Shown here in pieces: positions 7,029-15,220 of a stretch of 28,984 bases of DNA (within the stretch, counting starts at the first letter, position 1; every line of letters begins with the position of its first letter). The stretch covers positions 1 through 28,984 of the forward strand of contig MDJN01000174.1 of assembly GCA_001995005.1 (NCBI GenBank), in the 5' to 3' direction. The DNA comes from Candidatus Parepulonipiscium sp. PG-Nun2H_MBin03. Lineage in GTDB: Bacteria; Bacillota; Clostridia; Lachnospirales; Cellulosilyticaceae. The translations under genes were made by a program, and so were the position numbers. Under the pieces are notes generated by a model. That model was given only the letters and a program-made list of their open reading frames with translations. It was not told the DNA's origin and ran no database searches.

Positions 7029-8795
7029 TTAATGTTGATACAAGTCCCGTAGTTCTTTATACTCTTTTTTGATTTGTTCTATCATATCATCTAATAATTC
7101 GAGGCGTGAATTGGGCACTTCATATTTCATTTTAATTATTGCCTGATAAATCGGTTGTTGTCTAATTGTTATCAAAGGAATTCCCATCTTAACGCAAGAT
7201 AAAGCACTTTCATAGAAAGTATCTAGTACTTTTAACATCTTATACTGTTTTTGCAAACTTACGTACGTATCTTCTTTATGCAAAGCATTCTGTTGTAAGA
7301 AACCTTTTTTTATCGTACGAGCTGTTTCCAATATAAGCTGTTGGTCATTTGGCAACACATCTTCTCCAATTAATTTTACAATCTCAGTTAGCTTTTCTTC
7401 TGATTGTAATAGCTTTACCATTTTACCCCTAATATACAACATGTCTTCTGCCACGTTTTCTCTATACCAATCAGATAACATTGTTACATAACTACTATAG
7501 CTTGTTAAATAATTAATTGCTGGGTAATGTCTGGCATATGCTAATTTTTTATCCAATGCCAAAAATGCGCTCACAAACCTCTTAGTATTTTCTGTTACAG
7601 GTTCTGAAAAATCTCCGCCAGGAGGTGATACAGCTCCTATTATTGTAACAGAAGCTTCTTCATTATTTAGCGTTTTCACACATCCTGCACGCTCATAAAA
7701 TTGTGCCAATCTTGACGGCAAATATGCTGGGTACCCTTCTTCTGCTGGCATCTCCTCTAGCCGACCAGAAATTTCACGCAAAGCTTCTGCCCAACGTGAC
7801 GTTGAGTCTGCCATAATCGCAACATCATACCCCATATCCCTGAAATATTCTGCCATAGTTATCCCAGTATAAATACTAGCTTCTCTTGCCGCAACTGGCA
7901 TATTTGAAGTATTTGCAATAAGGATAGTTCTTTCCATTAAAGGTCTATTGGTTCTAGGGTCAATAAGACTTGGAAATTCTTCTAATACATTGGTCATCTC
8001 ATTTCCACGCTCTCCACAACCAATATATACAATAATATCTGCATCACTCCACTTGGCCAGCTGATGCTGTGTTACAGTTTTGCCTGTACCAAAACCGCCT
8101 GGCAGTGCCACAGTGCCTCCTTTTGCAACAGGAAAAAACGTATCTATTACACGTTGCCCTGTAATTAAAGGCTTATAAATAGGTATTCTTTCAAGAATTG
8201 GCCTTCCTTTTCTAACTGGCCATTTTTGTACCAAAGTAAGATTATATTGATTATCATTTGATAATTGTAACGTAACTATAGTATCATTTATCGTATATTC
8301 GCCATTTGGTTCTATGCTTATTACTTCTCCTGATATATTAGGAGGTACTAATAATTTATGCAAAATACTGGGTGTTTCTTGGATTTGCCCATAAACCATC
8401 CCACCTTTTAACATATCTCCTACTTTTACAGTTATTGTTACATTCCATAATTTTTCTGTATCTATAGATAGTAGGCCTATTCCATCTGGAATAAAATTAG
8501 GTGAGATACTTTCTATCTTTTTTAAGGGTCTTTGTATTCCGTCAAACATGTTTCCTAGCATTCCTGGACCTAAACTTATAGATAACGGTGCTCCTGTTGA
8601 GAAGATTTGCTCATTTGCATAAAGTCCTTCAGTTTCTTCATATACCTGAATAGTCGCCATATCTTTTTCTATTATAACAACTTCTCCAATAAGCATTTTA
8701 TCACCAACTGTAACCATCTCATTCAGTTTAAATGCACCCATATTTGAGCCTTTAACTACCGGTCCATTAACTAATTCTACTTTTGCTTCACTCAC
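7029..8795 (-). CDS. atpA: V-type ATP synthase subunit A (catalytic)
   Basis: Subunit A is the catalytic subunit that hydrolyses or makes ATP. The 588-residue protein carries Walker A as PGGFGTGKT at residues 232-240, then the catalytic-Glu segment GCGERGNEMT, the Walker B region DVAIMADSTSRWAEALRE and the SGRLEEMPAEEGYPAYLPSRLAQFYERAG block. The non-homologous insertion typical of subunit A precedes the P-loop. The start is a GTG at 8795 behind AGGAGGTGG and overlaps the end of subunit E by 8 bases (GTGAGTGA), so the two are probably translationally coupled. Confidence 0.98.
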   Translation of the reverse strand: MSEAKVELVNGPVVKGSNMGAFKLNEMVTVGDKMLIGEVVIIEKDMATIQVYEETEGLYANEQIFSTGAPLSISLGPGMLGNMFDGIQRPLKKIESISPNFIPDGIGLLSIDTEKLWNVTITVKVGDMLKGGMVYGQIQETPSILHKLLVPPNISGEVISIEPNGEYTINDTIVTLQLSNDNQYNLTLVQKWPVRKGRPILERIPIYKPLITGQRVIDTFFPVAKGGTVALPGGFGTGKTVTQHQLAKWSDADIIVYIGCGERGNEMTNVLEEFPSLIDPRTNRPLMERTILIANTSNMPVAAREASIYTGITMAEYFRDMGYDVAIMADSTSRWAEALREISGRLEEMPAEEGYPAYLPSRLAQFYERAGCVKTLNNEEASVTIIGAVSPPGGDFSEPVTENTKRFVSAFLALDKKLAYARHYPAINYLTSYSSYVTMLSDWYRENVAEDMLYIRGKMVKLLQSEEKLTEIVKLIGEDVLPNDQQLILETARTIKKGFLQQNALHKEDTYVSLQKQYKMLKVLDTFYESALSCVKMGIPLITIRQQPIYQAIIKMKYEVPNSRLELLDDMIEQIKKEYKELRDLYQH

Positions 8796-9411
8796 TTATC
8801 CCCACCTCCTTTTGTATAGCCTCTAATATAATACTTACTAATTCTTCATATTTATCTGAAATTTCACTGTCTAATGATAAATCTATTTGAATATTTATCT
8901 GTGGTTTTTTTAAAATTATTCCACCAACAATAATTTTATCATCACTTTTAATCTCATCTTCACTATTTAGGTAAGATTTAACTAAGTTATAGTGGTTGTT
9001 AAAATCTTTTTTACTAAGATGAACTTCTGAAATTCCGTCTTTAGCTAAATATGGTTCAACTTGGGTCAAACTTTTCTGTAAAAAATTTATATACTCTTGG
9101 CTATCTGTGTATTCGTCTAATTTTTTGTACAACTCTTCATATGCTTGCTCAACACATGCCTGTTTAATTTGTAAAATCTGCTTTTTAGCATCCAGTTTAA
9201 TCTTTCCATGATCACTTGCTAATTTTGTTTTAATAACCTTTTTTTCTTCTATAACATATCTTTTTGCTTGCTCTTTTATTTCTTTTTCTCGGCGCTCTTT
9301 TTCTTCTTTATAATGCTCTGTTATCTGATTAGTCTTTGTTTTCAATTTTTCAGAGGTATCTTGTTGCATTAATTTTGAAAATAAAGCTAGCTTTTGCTCT
9401 ATCGTTACCAT
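8788..9411 (-). CDS. atpE: V-type ATP synthase subunit E
   Basis: Subunit E forms, with the G/H subunit, the peripheral stalk that stops the head from turning. The 207-residue protein is highly charged: a long coiled coil rich in Lys and Glu (residues ~15-80, KEEKERREKEIKEQAKRYV), then a globular C-terminal head. The frame is open up to a GTG at 9423, but that codon belongs to the GAGGTGA binding site, so the ATG at 9411 (MVTIEQKLALF) is the start. It lies 13 bases behind subunit F. Confidence 0.88.
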   Translation of the reverse strand: MVTIEQKLALFSKLMQQDTSEKLKTKTNQITEHYKEEKERREKEIKEQAKRYVIEEKKVIKTKLASDHGKIKLDAKKQILQIKQACVEQAYEELYKKLDEYTDSQEYINFLQKSLTQVEPYLAKDGISEVHLSKKDFNNHYNLVKSYLNSEDEIKSDDKIIVGGIILKKPQINIQIDLSLDSEISDKYEELVSIILEAIQKEVGISE

Positions 9412-9424
9412 TTTTTTAATCACC

Positions 9425-9733
9425 TCATATTTTTATGCCTACAGATTCTCTGATATACTTAGATATGGCATCCCCCGAGCGTGTTGTACCATGCCTATCC
9501 GGAATTTCTATTATCATAGGAATAGCCTTTTTTAGCTTATATTCCATAATCTCTTCTGTTGCTAAATCTACGATTTTTTCAGTCAGTATCAATAAGCCAA
9601 TAGTTTCGTCCCTAAACACTTCCTTTATAGTATCTAAAACTTCTTTTTTTGTGTGTACAATTACGCCATCAATACCTGCTAATCTCATTCCTATCCATGT
9701 ATCTTTATTGTCACTTATCAAAAAACTTTTCAT
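9425..9733 (-). CDS. atpF: V-type ATP synthase subunit F
   Basis: Subunit F is a small Rossmann-like subunit that caps the central shaft beside subunit D. Length is 102 residues. It has the expected N terminus KSFLISDNKDTWIGMRLAGIDG, the GLLILTEKI strand, and the C-terminal IPMIIEIPDRHG segment. It begins 6 bases after the subunit K stop with no clear binding site of its own (only GGGT), so it probably relies on ribosomes finishing subunit K. Confidence 0.93.
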   Translation of the reverse strand: MKSFLISDNKDTWIGMRLAGIDGVIVHTKKEVLDTIKEVFRDETIGLLILTEKIVDLATEEIMEYKLKKAIPMIIEIPDRHGTTRSGDAISKYIRESVGIKI

Positions 9734-9739
9734 ACGTTT

Positions 9740-10174
9740 TTACCCGAACAATATAAGAATTGAAATAATCATACCATAAATGGCAATACCTTCTGCCATA
9801 CCAACAAATATTAGAGTTTTACCTAATATTGAAGAATCTTCTGATACCGCACCTATAGCTGCCGAACCTACAGTACCAACAGCACGCCCTGTACCCATTG
9901 TTGCCATACCCGTACTTAATGCTGCTGCAATATACTTAAACCCTTCACCTACGGATATCCCAACTTCTGTAGTCGCTTCTGCAGTTGTTGCAAATACTGG
10001 TGTTTCAAAAATTAGAAATGCTATTGCCGTAATTACCATTAAACTAAACGGAACTATTGTTGAATAAATAGCAGTTTTAATATTTCCCACTTGTTTCTTT
10101 TTTACTGCTTTAATACCTACTTCAATCGTTATTCCTGCAATAATTGCCGCTAATATAGTTGCTATAATTATCAT
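9740..10174 (-). CDS. atpK: V-type ATP synthase subunit K (rotor ring proteolipid)
   Basis: Subunit K forms the membrane rotor ring that carries the coupling ion. The 144 residues make four membrane helices in two hairpins. The second hairpin holds the glycine-rich helix (GMATMGTGRAVGTVGSAAIG, residues ~89-108) and the ion-binding Glu128 in FVGMAEGIAIYG. The first hairpin (residues 2-22 and 36-56) has lost the glycine motif. Compared from memory with Enterococcus hirae NtpK, the Na+ ligands Thr64, Gln65 and Gln110 align with Ser44, Leu45 and a Gly, so a Na+ site is not obvious. The gene has a good AGAGGT site, 22 bases after subunit I. Confidence 0.92.
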   Translation of the reverse strand: MIIIATILAAIIAGITIEVGIKAVKKKQVGNIKTAIYSTIVPFSLMVITAIAFLIFETPVFATTAEATTEVGISVGEGFKYIAAALSTGMATMGTGRAVGTVGSAAIGAVSEDSSILGKTLIFVGMAEGIAIYGMIISILILFG

Positions 10175-10196
10175 TTTTATTTACCTCTTTCTATGC

Positions 10197-12167
10197 TTAT
10201 ATAATTTCTTGTTCTTTGCCTAAAATAATTGGGTTATATGCGTATCCGCCGCCCATAAAATATTTATTAAACATCTCGTAATACTCAAGTCTCAAACATT
10301 GTACAAAAACTACTAAACCTTCTAACGTTAAAATTAAAATATTTCCTAATACTAATATAAAAATCTTTAATATAATATTATCTGTCATTTCTGACATAAT
10401 TAAAAACGCCAAAAATAGCCCAGCATGATTTAAAGCGAATGCCCCCACCCTAATAAATGAAATTGCATTACTAAGACCGCTAAGCACAGTTTCTAATCCC
10501 TCAAAGCCATTTTCCACAAAGTATGTTCCTTTGTCACCTTTTATTAGAGGACGTGTATTTTCGATTAAGTGAGTTAATGGTTCTTTAAAAACCATCACAA
10601 TAAGCGCCACTATAATAGATATCTCAAATACTATAGGCGATATACCTATTACTCCTGTAATAGAAGCTATTAATAAAATTAAGCTAATATAAAATATATA
10701 TCCAAATACCCCATGACTGCCAAAAATACCATGTTCTATGTCAGACCGCCTTAAACTATTTATAATTCCCACTGTATATGATAGTGTTAACAAAATTACT
10801 CCCACCACAACACTTGCTACTAATATAGGAATTATATTATCTGTATCTAGTGGAGACCCTCCCAATATACTAGGCAGCCAAGGTAATTGATGTTGCTCTA
10901 ATCCAAATAAACTTCCATAGAAAAACCCAAATAACATAGAGCATATGGCTAACCGTTTTAATAATCCACCTGCTGTGGCATTTTTCTTAGCCACTATGCT
11001 CCCAGCAACAAAATATAAAAATCCTTGCCCAATGTCTCCAAACATTATACCAAATATCAAACATATAGATAATGCCAAAAACGGCGTGGGGTCTATTTCA
11101 TGATAAGACGGTAGACCATACATTTTTACTATCATTTCAAAAGGAGCAAACAATTTATTATTATTTAATATTGTTGGTGGTTCATCTGTTTTTTCAATCG
11201 GTTTATTAGATATAACATATTTATTTGTTATGTCTGAAATTTGTTTTTCTAAATCTGCTACATCTTTTTGCGGTACCCAGCTCCTAACTACAAATACATT
11301 ATTTCCATGATAAACTTGGTTACTAAGTTTCAAAATCTCACGTTCTAACTGTACTCTAGTATAAATTCTGTTTAATAACTGTCGTTTATTATTTATATCT
11401 TTATAGACCAAAGTGTTTAGTCTCTCAATTTCTTTGTTGTATACTTCTATCTTATCATGCAAATGTTTTTCGATTTGAGTTATATCTCCTAAAAATTCAT
11501 CCGGTATACGTATTTTTTGCCAATTTACTGAGGCTAGTATATTCTTAGTTTCTTGCTTTAGATGATTTGGATAAATTACAAGGTATATATCTTCCTTTAT
11601 ATCAGGTACTTCTCCTACTTTAACTACAATTGCACTTATATTCTCATAATTTTTTCTAATCTGCATCGTGTTTTCATGAGCCAATAATCCTACTTGAAAT
11701 CCGAAATTATTCAACTGGGTTAACATTTTAAATTTAATATTCTTTTGTTTTACGCTATGAACTATATTTTCTAAATACCTGAGTTCTATATGACTGTTTT
11801 CTAATTCTCGTAATTTTTCTATATTTTCCTCCGTCTCTAATATAAACTTATTTAACTCATCATTCGCAGTAGCTAGCGTATAAGAATTATCGTTACGATC
11901 AATTTCTAAACTTATATTTAAACTACTAGCTATTCTTTCTAATGTATAACTCATATTATCTATATCTAGTTCATCAGTCTCTTCTAATGTATAATCTTCC
12001 ATTATATGAGATATCTTACTCTCATATTCATGAGTTATGAAATTATCTAAGTCATCATGCGTTGTATCTAGATGAATTCTTTCACTTAGAATTAATTTTT
12101 CTAAAATTTTTCGTTTATCTTTTTGTGATGCAACTAAACTCACCATGGTCATTTTCTCAATAGCCAC
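10197..12167 (-). CDS. atpI: V-type ATP synthase subunit I
   Basis: Subunit I is the stator that provides the ion path against the rotor ring. The 656-residue protein has a cytoplasmic half (residues ~1-355) with coiled-coil segments and a membrane half with about eight helices starting at FLALSICLIFGIMFGDIGQG. The segment AISFIRVGAFALNHAG contains Arg573, the likely essential arginine facing the ring Glu. The GTG start at 12167 gives MAIEKM, the usual start of this family; the ATG five codons later is a less likely alternative. The gene lies 15 bases after subunit C. Confidence 0.96.
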   Translation of the reverse strand: MAIEKMTMVSLVASQKDKRKILEKLILSERIHLDTTHDDLDNFITHEYESKISHIMEDYTLEETDELDIDNMSYTLERIASSLNISLEIDRNDNSYTLATANDELNKFILETEENIEKLRELENSHIELRYLENIVHSVKQKNIKFKMLTQLNNFGFQVGLLAHENTMQIRKNYENISAIVVKVGEVPDIKEDIYLVIYPNHLKQETKNILASVNWQKIRIPDEFLGDITQIEKHLHDKIEVYNKEIERLNTLVYKDINNKRQLLNRIYTRVQLEREILKLSNQVYHGNNVFVVRSWVPQKDVADLEKQISDITNKYVISNKPIEKTDEPPTILNNNKLFAPFEMIVKMYGLPSYHEIDPTPFLALSICLIFGIMFGDIGQGFLYFVAGSIVAKKNATAGGLLKRLAICSMLFGFFYGSLFGLEQHQLPWLPSILGGSPLDTDNIIPILVASVVVGVILLTLSYTVGIINSLRRSDIEHGIFGSHGVFGYIFYISLILLIASITGVIGISPIVFEISIIVALIVMVFKEPLTHLIENTRPLIKGDKGTYFVENGFEGLETVLSGLSNAISFIRVGAFALNHAGLFLAFLIMSEMTDNIILKIFILVLGNILILTLEGLVVFVQCLRLEYYEMFNKYFMGGGYAYNPIILGKEQEII

Positions 12168-12182
12168 TTGTTACGCCCCTTT

Positions 12183-13211
12183 CTATATATTACTAGTACT
12201 TACCAAATATTTTTTAATTTCTATATCAGGCAAGTCATATCTTTTTCCTTCTATTATTGCAATAATATCTTCTTGTATAGTCTCTAAACTTACTATATAT
12301 GATAGTAAATTTCCAATTTTAGATGCGTTTTTAGTTGATTTTTCATATAACATTTTATCTAATCTTTTTTCTAATAAATCATTATTTGCTTCAAATACAG
12401 TATAATTAAGATATTTATTTGCCAATAACTTAAATTTTTCTAAGTCTTCTGTATAACATAGGTTTTTCATCCTAGTATACGATAATTTATATCCTTTTCC
12501 AAGACTATATATTAAAATTTCTTCATTAGATACATCATAATATTTTTTTGCTCTATATATCCATTCAATATTTAACCTATCTATTTTTTCGCCAACTAAT
12601 CTAGTAGCTATTTTTTTATCTGCTTCATCTAATTTATTAGCTTTTTTAATTAATATTGAGTAGTATAACTCACTTGTTTTCATCTCTAAATGCCACTCTC
12701 TAAATAATATTCCATCTTTATTAGTGCTTATCATAGTGGCATAATAAATAGAGCCCTTTAATAAACTTGTAAATTCTTCAATGGTACGTGCGTGTAATAG
12801 TTTATTAAAATCGATGCTAGAATATTTTTCACTATGAATAAAATATTTACTTATTTTATCTTTTAACTCATCTTTTATCACTGCCCGTAGTATCAAATTT
12901 AAATCATGTAACTCATATCGTTGTAGAATACATAAAAAGAAATCTTTATATACACCCGACATAAAACCAATCATTTTTTCAATTTCAGCTACTATCGCTT
13001 TTTCTAATACTATCTCAAAATCGTCTCTATGCATATCTTTTATGCTATAATCCACAAATTTTTTGTATGCTTCCTTTTTAAATATATAGTCTAATATTTG
13101 ATTGGTATTACTTAATTCGAGTAATTTTCTAAACTCACTAGGGTGTAGTAGTATACGTTTTCTAGCACGTATTTTTGCCTCTAATGCCTGATATGATACG
13201 AACTCACTCAT
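12183..13211 (-). CDS. atpC: V-type ATP synthase subunit C
   Basis: Subunit C is the funnel-shaped adaptor (yeast subunit d homologue) that seats the central shaft on the rotor ring. The 342 residues are almost all helical, with the family features YQALEAKIRARKRILL at the N terminus and ERYELHDLNLILRAV-type helix near residue 90 (LQRYELHDLNLILRAVIKD). Its ATG overlaps the end of the upstream G/H-like gene by 8 bases (ATGAGTGA), with AAGGAAG upstream. Confidence 0.88.
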   Translation of the reverse strand: MSEFVSYQALEAKIRARKRILLHPSEFRKLLELSNTNQILDYIFKKEAYKKFVDYSIKDMHRDDFEIVLEKAIVAEIEKMIGFMSGVYKDFFLCILQRYELHDLNLILRAVIKDELKDKISKYFIHSEKYSSIDFNKLLHARTIEEFTSLLKGSIYYATMISTNKDGILFREWHLEMKTSELYYSILIKKANKLDEADKKIATRLVGEKIDRLNIEWIYRAKKYYDVSNEEILIYSLGKGYKLSYTRMKNLCYTEDLEKFKLLANKYLNYTVFEANNDLLEKRLDKMLYEKSTKNASKIGNLLSYIVSLETIQEDIIAIIEGKRYDLPDIEIKKYLVSTSNI

Positions 13212-13533
13212 AAACTGCTTCTTCCTTAGTAACTAATTCATCAAATAATTGCTCTACTACACTGCTCTTAATCTTAGAAAAAGCTTTTGTTATTAAATTT
13301 ATTTCATTTTGAGTTTGCTCAGTAATTTGTGTATATTCTAATGCATTTGCTCCTTTTAAGTCTTTTTCATACTCCGCAACTTGTTTTTTTGCTTCTTCTA
13401 AAATGTTTTTACACATGTCACTTATTTCCGTCTCTAGCTTAGCTGTTAAATTTTCTATAGTTTGTTTAGCTTGTTGCTGTTGCAGAGTGGCTTCTTGGTC
13501 TATAACAATAATTTCTTCAAAGATATCTTGCAT
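13204..13533 (-). CDS. V-type ATP synthase subunit G/H (peripheral stalk)
   Basis: This 109-residue, highly charged, all-helical protein opens the operon. Its position, length and coiled-coil character (residues ~12-95, ATLQQQQAKQTIENLTAKLE onward) fit the small peripheral-stalk subunit that pairs with subunit E, called G, H or NtpF depending on the organism. Sequence conservation in this family is low, so the call leans on context. The ATG follows GAAGGCAG at a suitable distance. Confidence 0.75.
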   Translation of the reverse strand: MQDIFEEIIVIDQEATLQQQQAKQTIENLTAKLETEISDMCKNILEEAKKQVAEYEKDLKGANALEYTQITEQTQNEINLITKAFSKIKSSVVEQLFDELVTKEEAVYE

Positions 13534-13555
13534 ACTTCTGCCTTCTTTCTACCCT

Positions 13556-13583
13556 TTTATAAATAGTTTACCATATTTCCCAA
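13556..13583 (-). promoter_or_regulatory. Possible promoter of the V-ATPase operon
   Basis: On the minus strand TTGGGA (13583-13578) and TATAAA (13561-13556) lie 16 bases apart, giving a leader of about 15-25 bases before the first ATG. The match is moderate; no better candidate was found between 13534 and 13680. Confidence 0.4.
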
Positions 13584-13679
13584 AAAATAGAAGAGGTTTT
13601 TCTACCTTTTATTTATCATATAGATTTTCCTTTTTTCGTATAGTAAGATTTGTTGAAATTTTAATCCATTTAATGGTTG

Positions 13680-13708
13680 TTGACAATCTTTTTTTCATAT
13701 GGTAATCT
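13680..13708 (+). promoter_or_regulatory. Promoter of first lipoprotein gene
   Basis: A perfect -35 TTGACA (13680-13685) is followed after 17 bases by TAATCT (13703-13708), a poor -10. The layout TTGACA, T-rich block, ATATGGTA matches the stronger promoter of the second lipoprotein gene at 14335, so the element is probably a diverged copy. Copies of TTTGTTGAAATTT(T)AAT lie on both sides (13649-13665 and 13724-13739). Confidence 0.5.
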
Positions 13709-13759
13709 TATTTTAGTACATATTTTGTTGAAATTTAATACAAAGCGAGGGAATAATAC

Positions 13760-14326
13760 ATGAAAATTTTTAGAATGCTAACTTTAATAGGAGTTATTGG
13801 TATAAGTGTTGGTTGTAGCAGTGGGGCTGGTGCTACAGATGCCGTGGAAAGTAATAACCATGATACCACAGTTGTTAGTACTGATGTAGATGATGTTAAT
13901 GATGTAGATGATGTTAATGATGTAGATGATGTTAATGATGTTAATGATGTTAATGATGTTAATGATGTTAATGATACTAATTTTACAGAAGATAATAGTG
14001 ATTTTGATGTCATTGAGGACATTCCTATGGAGGAAATATTAGCCGAAATACAATTTACAGATAATACAGATATGTGGTCAGGGTTTAGCGTTAGTTTTAC
14101 AATAGACGAGAATATCGGAACTTATGATTACATAGCTATCAATGAATTTGGACAAGAAGAATTAGATTTTTTAATTAGCGATGACATTGGTGATGGTCTA
14201 TTGGAATTACAAACTGAATATTACCAAGCCATTTTTTCAGGAATAGATGTTTTAACTACATTGGTAGAAAATTATTATAATTTAGATGGCAGCTTAGTTA
14301 AATCTGTTGAATATAATCTTAAATAA
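13760..14326 (+). CDS. Lipoprotein with DVN/DVD repeat tract
   Basis: This 188-residue protein of unknown function has a lipoprotein signal peptide (GISVGC, lipid Cys19), so it should be anchored on the outer face of the membrane. Residues 42-74 are eleven triplets of Asp-Val-Asp or Asp-Val-Asn (last one Asp-Thr-Asn), encoded by a 9-bp tandem repeat, a very acidic linker. Residues 98-188 form a module (FTDNTDMWSGFSVSF to YYNLDGSL and VEYNLK) that occurs twice more in the next gene. The module is reminiscent of DUF4854-type lipoproteins of Lachnospiraceae, unverified. The start is ATG with a weak GAGGGAAT site. No terminator separates it from the next gene. Confidence 0.8.
   Translation: MKIFRMLTLIGVIGISVGCSSGAGATDAVESNNHDTTVVSTDVDDVNDVDDVNDVDDVNDVNDVNDVNDVNDTNFTEDNSDFDVIEDIPMEEILAEIQFTDNTDMWSGFSVSFTIDENIGTYDYIAINEFGQEELDFLISDDIGDGLLELQTEYYQAIFSGIDVLTTLVENYYNLDGSLVKSVEYNLK
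13883..13981 (+). repeat. 9-bp in-frame tandem repeat, 11 copies
   Basis: Units GATGTAGAT and GATGTTAAT alternate three times, then GATGTTAAT runs four more times, and a degenerate GATACTAAT closes the array. Because the unit is 9 bp, gain or loss of copies keeps the frame and changes only linker length in the lipoprotein (residues 42-74). Confidence 0.97.
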
Positions 14327-14334
14327 AATTAGTA

Positions 14335-14363
14335 TTGACATCTTTTTTAGATTATGGTATTAT
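14335..14363 (+). promoter_or_regulatory. Promoter of second lipoprotein gene
   Basis: TTGACA (14335-14340), a 17-base spacer, and TATTAT (14358-14363) make a strong housekeeping promoter. The leader is about 70 bases of AT-rich sequence. Confidence 0.8.
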
Positions 14364-14437
14364 TTATTAATATTAATTACATTTATGGTGTAATTTAATA
14401 AATAATTTTAGCGTATTATAAGGAGATGAAGAGAATT

Positions 14438-15196
14438 ATGAAATTTTTTAAGATGTTAGCTATAGTAGGTGTTGTAGCTCTAAGTGTTGGATGCAGTAGT
14501 AGCAGTGGTGGCGCACAAGCAAGTAGCGATAGTGTAAGTACTAAGCAATTATCAGATTATGCAGATAGCTTAGAATTTACAGATAATACTGATATGATGC
14601 TTGGTTATAGTATTTCTTTAAGTATTGAAGGAAATGTAGCAACATTTACATATATGCCAGTAGAGGAACTCACACAAGGACAATTAGATGCTATAAAAGC
14701 TAATGTTGAGAGCGAGGCTATGTATAATGTTACTATTAATTCTTTAGCGCAAACTTTTAACTCTGTTTCTGATATAGCAGATATCGAAGTGGTATATGAA
14801 TTTTATGATTATGATAATAATTTACATTTTTCTACGGACTACCTGTTATCTGAAGAAAATATAGAAAAAGCTTCACTAAGTTCAGAAAATGATATGATAC
14901 AAGCAGTGTTAGACCAACTACAATTTGAAGATAATACAACTCTATGGCCAGGGTTTAGTATTTCTCTTATAATAGAAGATAGCACAGTATACTATCATTA
15001 TTATCCAGTTGACGAAATTGGTCAAGCTGAAGTAGACCTTTTAGCAGATTTTGAAGTGGATGATTCCTTTATGCAATCACAAACTGATGCATATAAAACA
15101 ACATTTGAAGTAGCAGAAGATTTAACAAAAGTAGTTGAGCTTTATTATAACTTAGATGAAAGTTTAGCTTTTGAAGTTGAATATAACCTAAAATAG
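14438..15196 (+). CDS. Lipoprotein with two copies of the same module
   Basis: This 252-residue paralogue of the preceding gene has unknown function. The signal peptide (MKFFKMLAIVGVVALSVGC, lipid Cys19) aligns residue for residue with its neighbour. It carries two tandem modules, about 46-148 (FTDNTDMMLGYSISL) and 162-252 (FEDNTTLWPGFSISL, ending VEYNLK); the second is closest to the module of the first gene. An in-frame ATG at 14426 abuts AGGAG with no spacing, so the ATG at 14438, eight bases after AGGAGATGA, is the start. The stop codon lies inside the palindromic terminator shared with the convergent gene. Both proteins are acidic and extracytoplasmic. Confidence 0.82.
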   Translation: MKFFKMLAIVGVVALSVGCSSSSGGAQASSDSVSTKQLSDYADSLEFTDNTDMMLGYSISLSIEGNVATFTYMPVEELTQGQLDAIKANVESEAMYNVTINSLAQTFNSVSDIADIEVVYEFYDYDNNLHFSTDYLLSEENIEKASLSSENDMIQAVLDQLQFEDNTTLWPGFSISLIIEDSTVYYHYYPVDEIGQAEVDLLADFEVDDSFMQSQTDAYKTTFEVAEDLTKVVELYYNLDESLAFEVEYNLK

Positions 15197-15220
15197 ATAT
15201 GCCTAGGCATATCTATTTTA
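15189..15220. terminator. Perfect palindromic bidirectional terminator
   Basis: A 32-base perfect palindrome centred on CCTAGG at 15202-15207, with A and T runs at the ends. It contains the stop codon of the lipoprotein gene (15194-15196) and that of the convergent membrane-protein gene (15213-15215), so both proteins end Leu-Lys. Confidence 0.85.

Noticed and set aside
13735..14022. Minus-strand open frame rich in Ser-Leu-Thr repeats
   Set aside because: It is the antisense reading of the 9-bp repeat in the lipoprotein gene; it has no ribosome binding site and its composition is only a by-product of the repeat.
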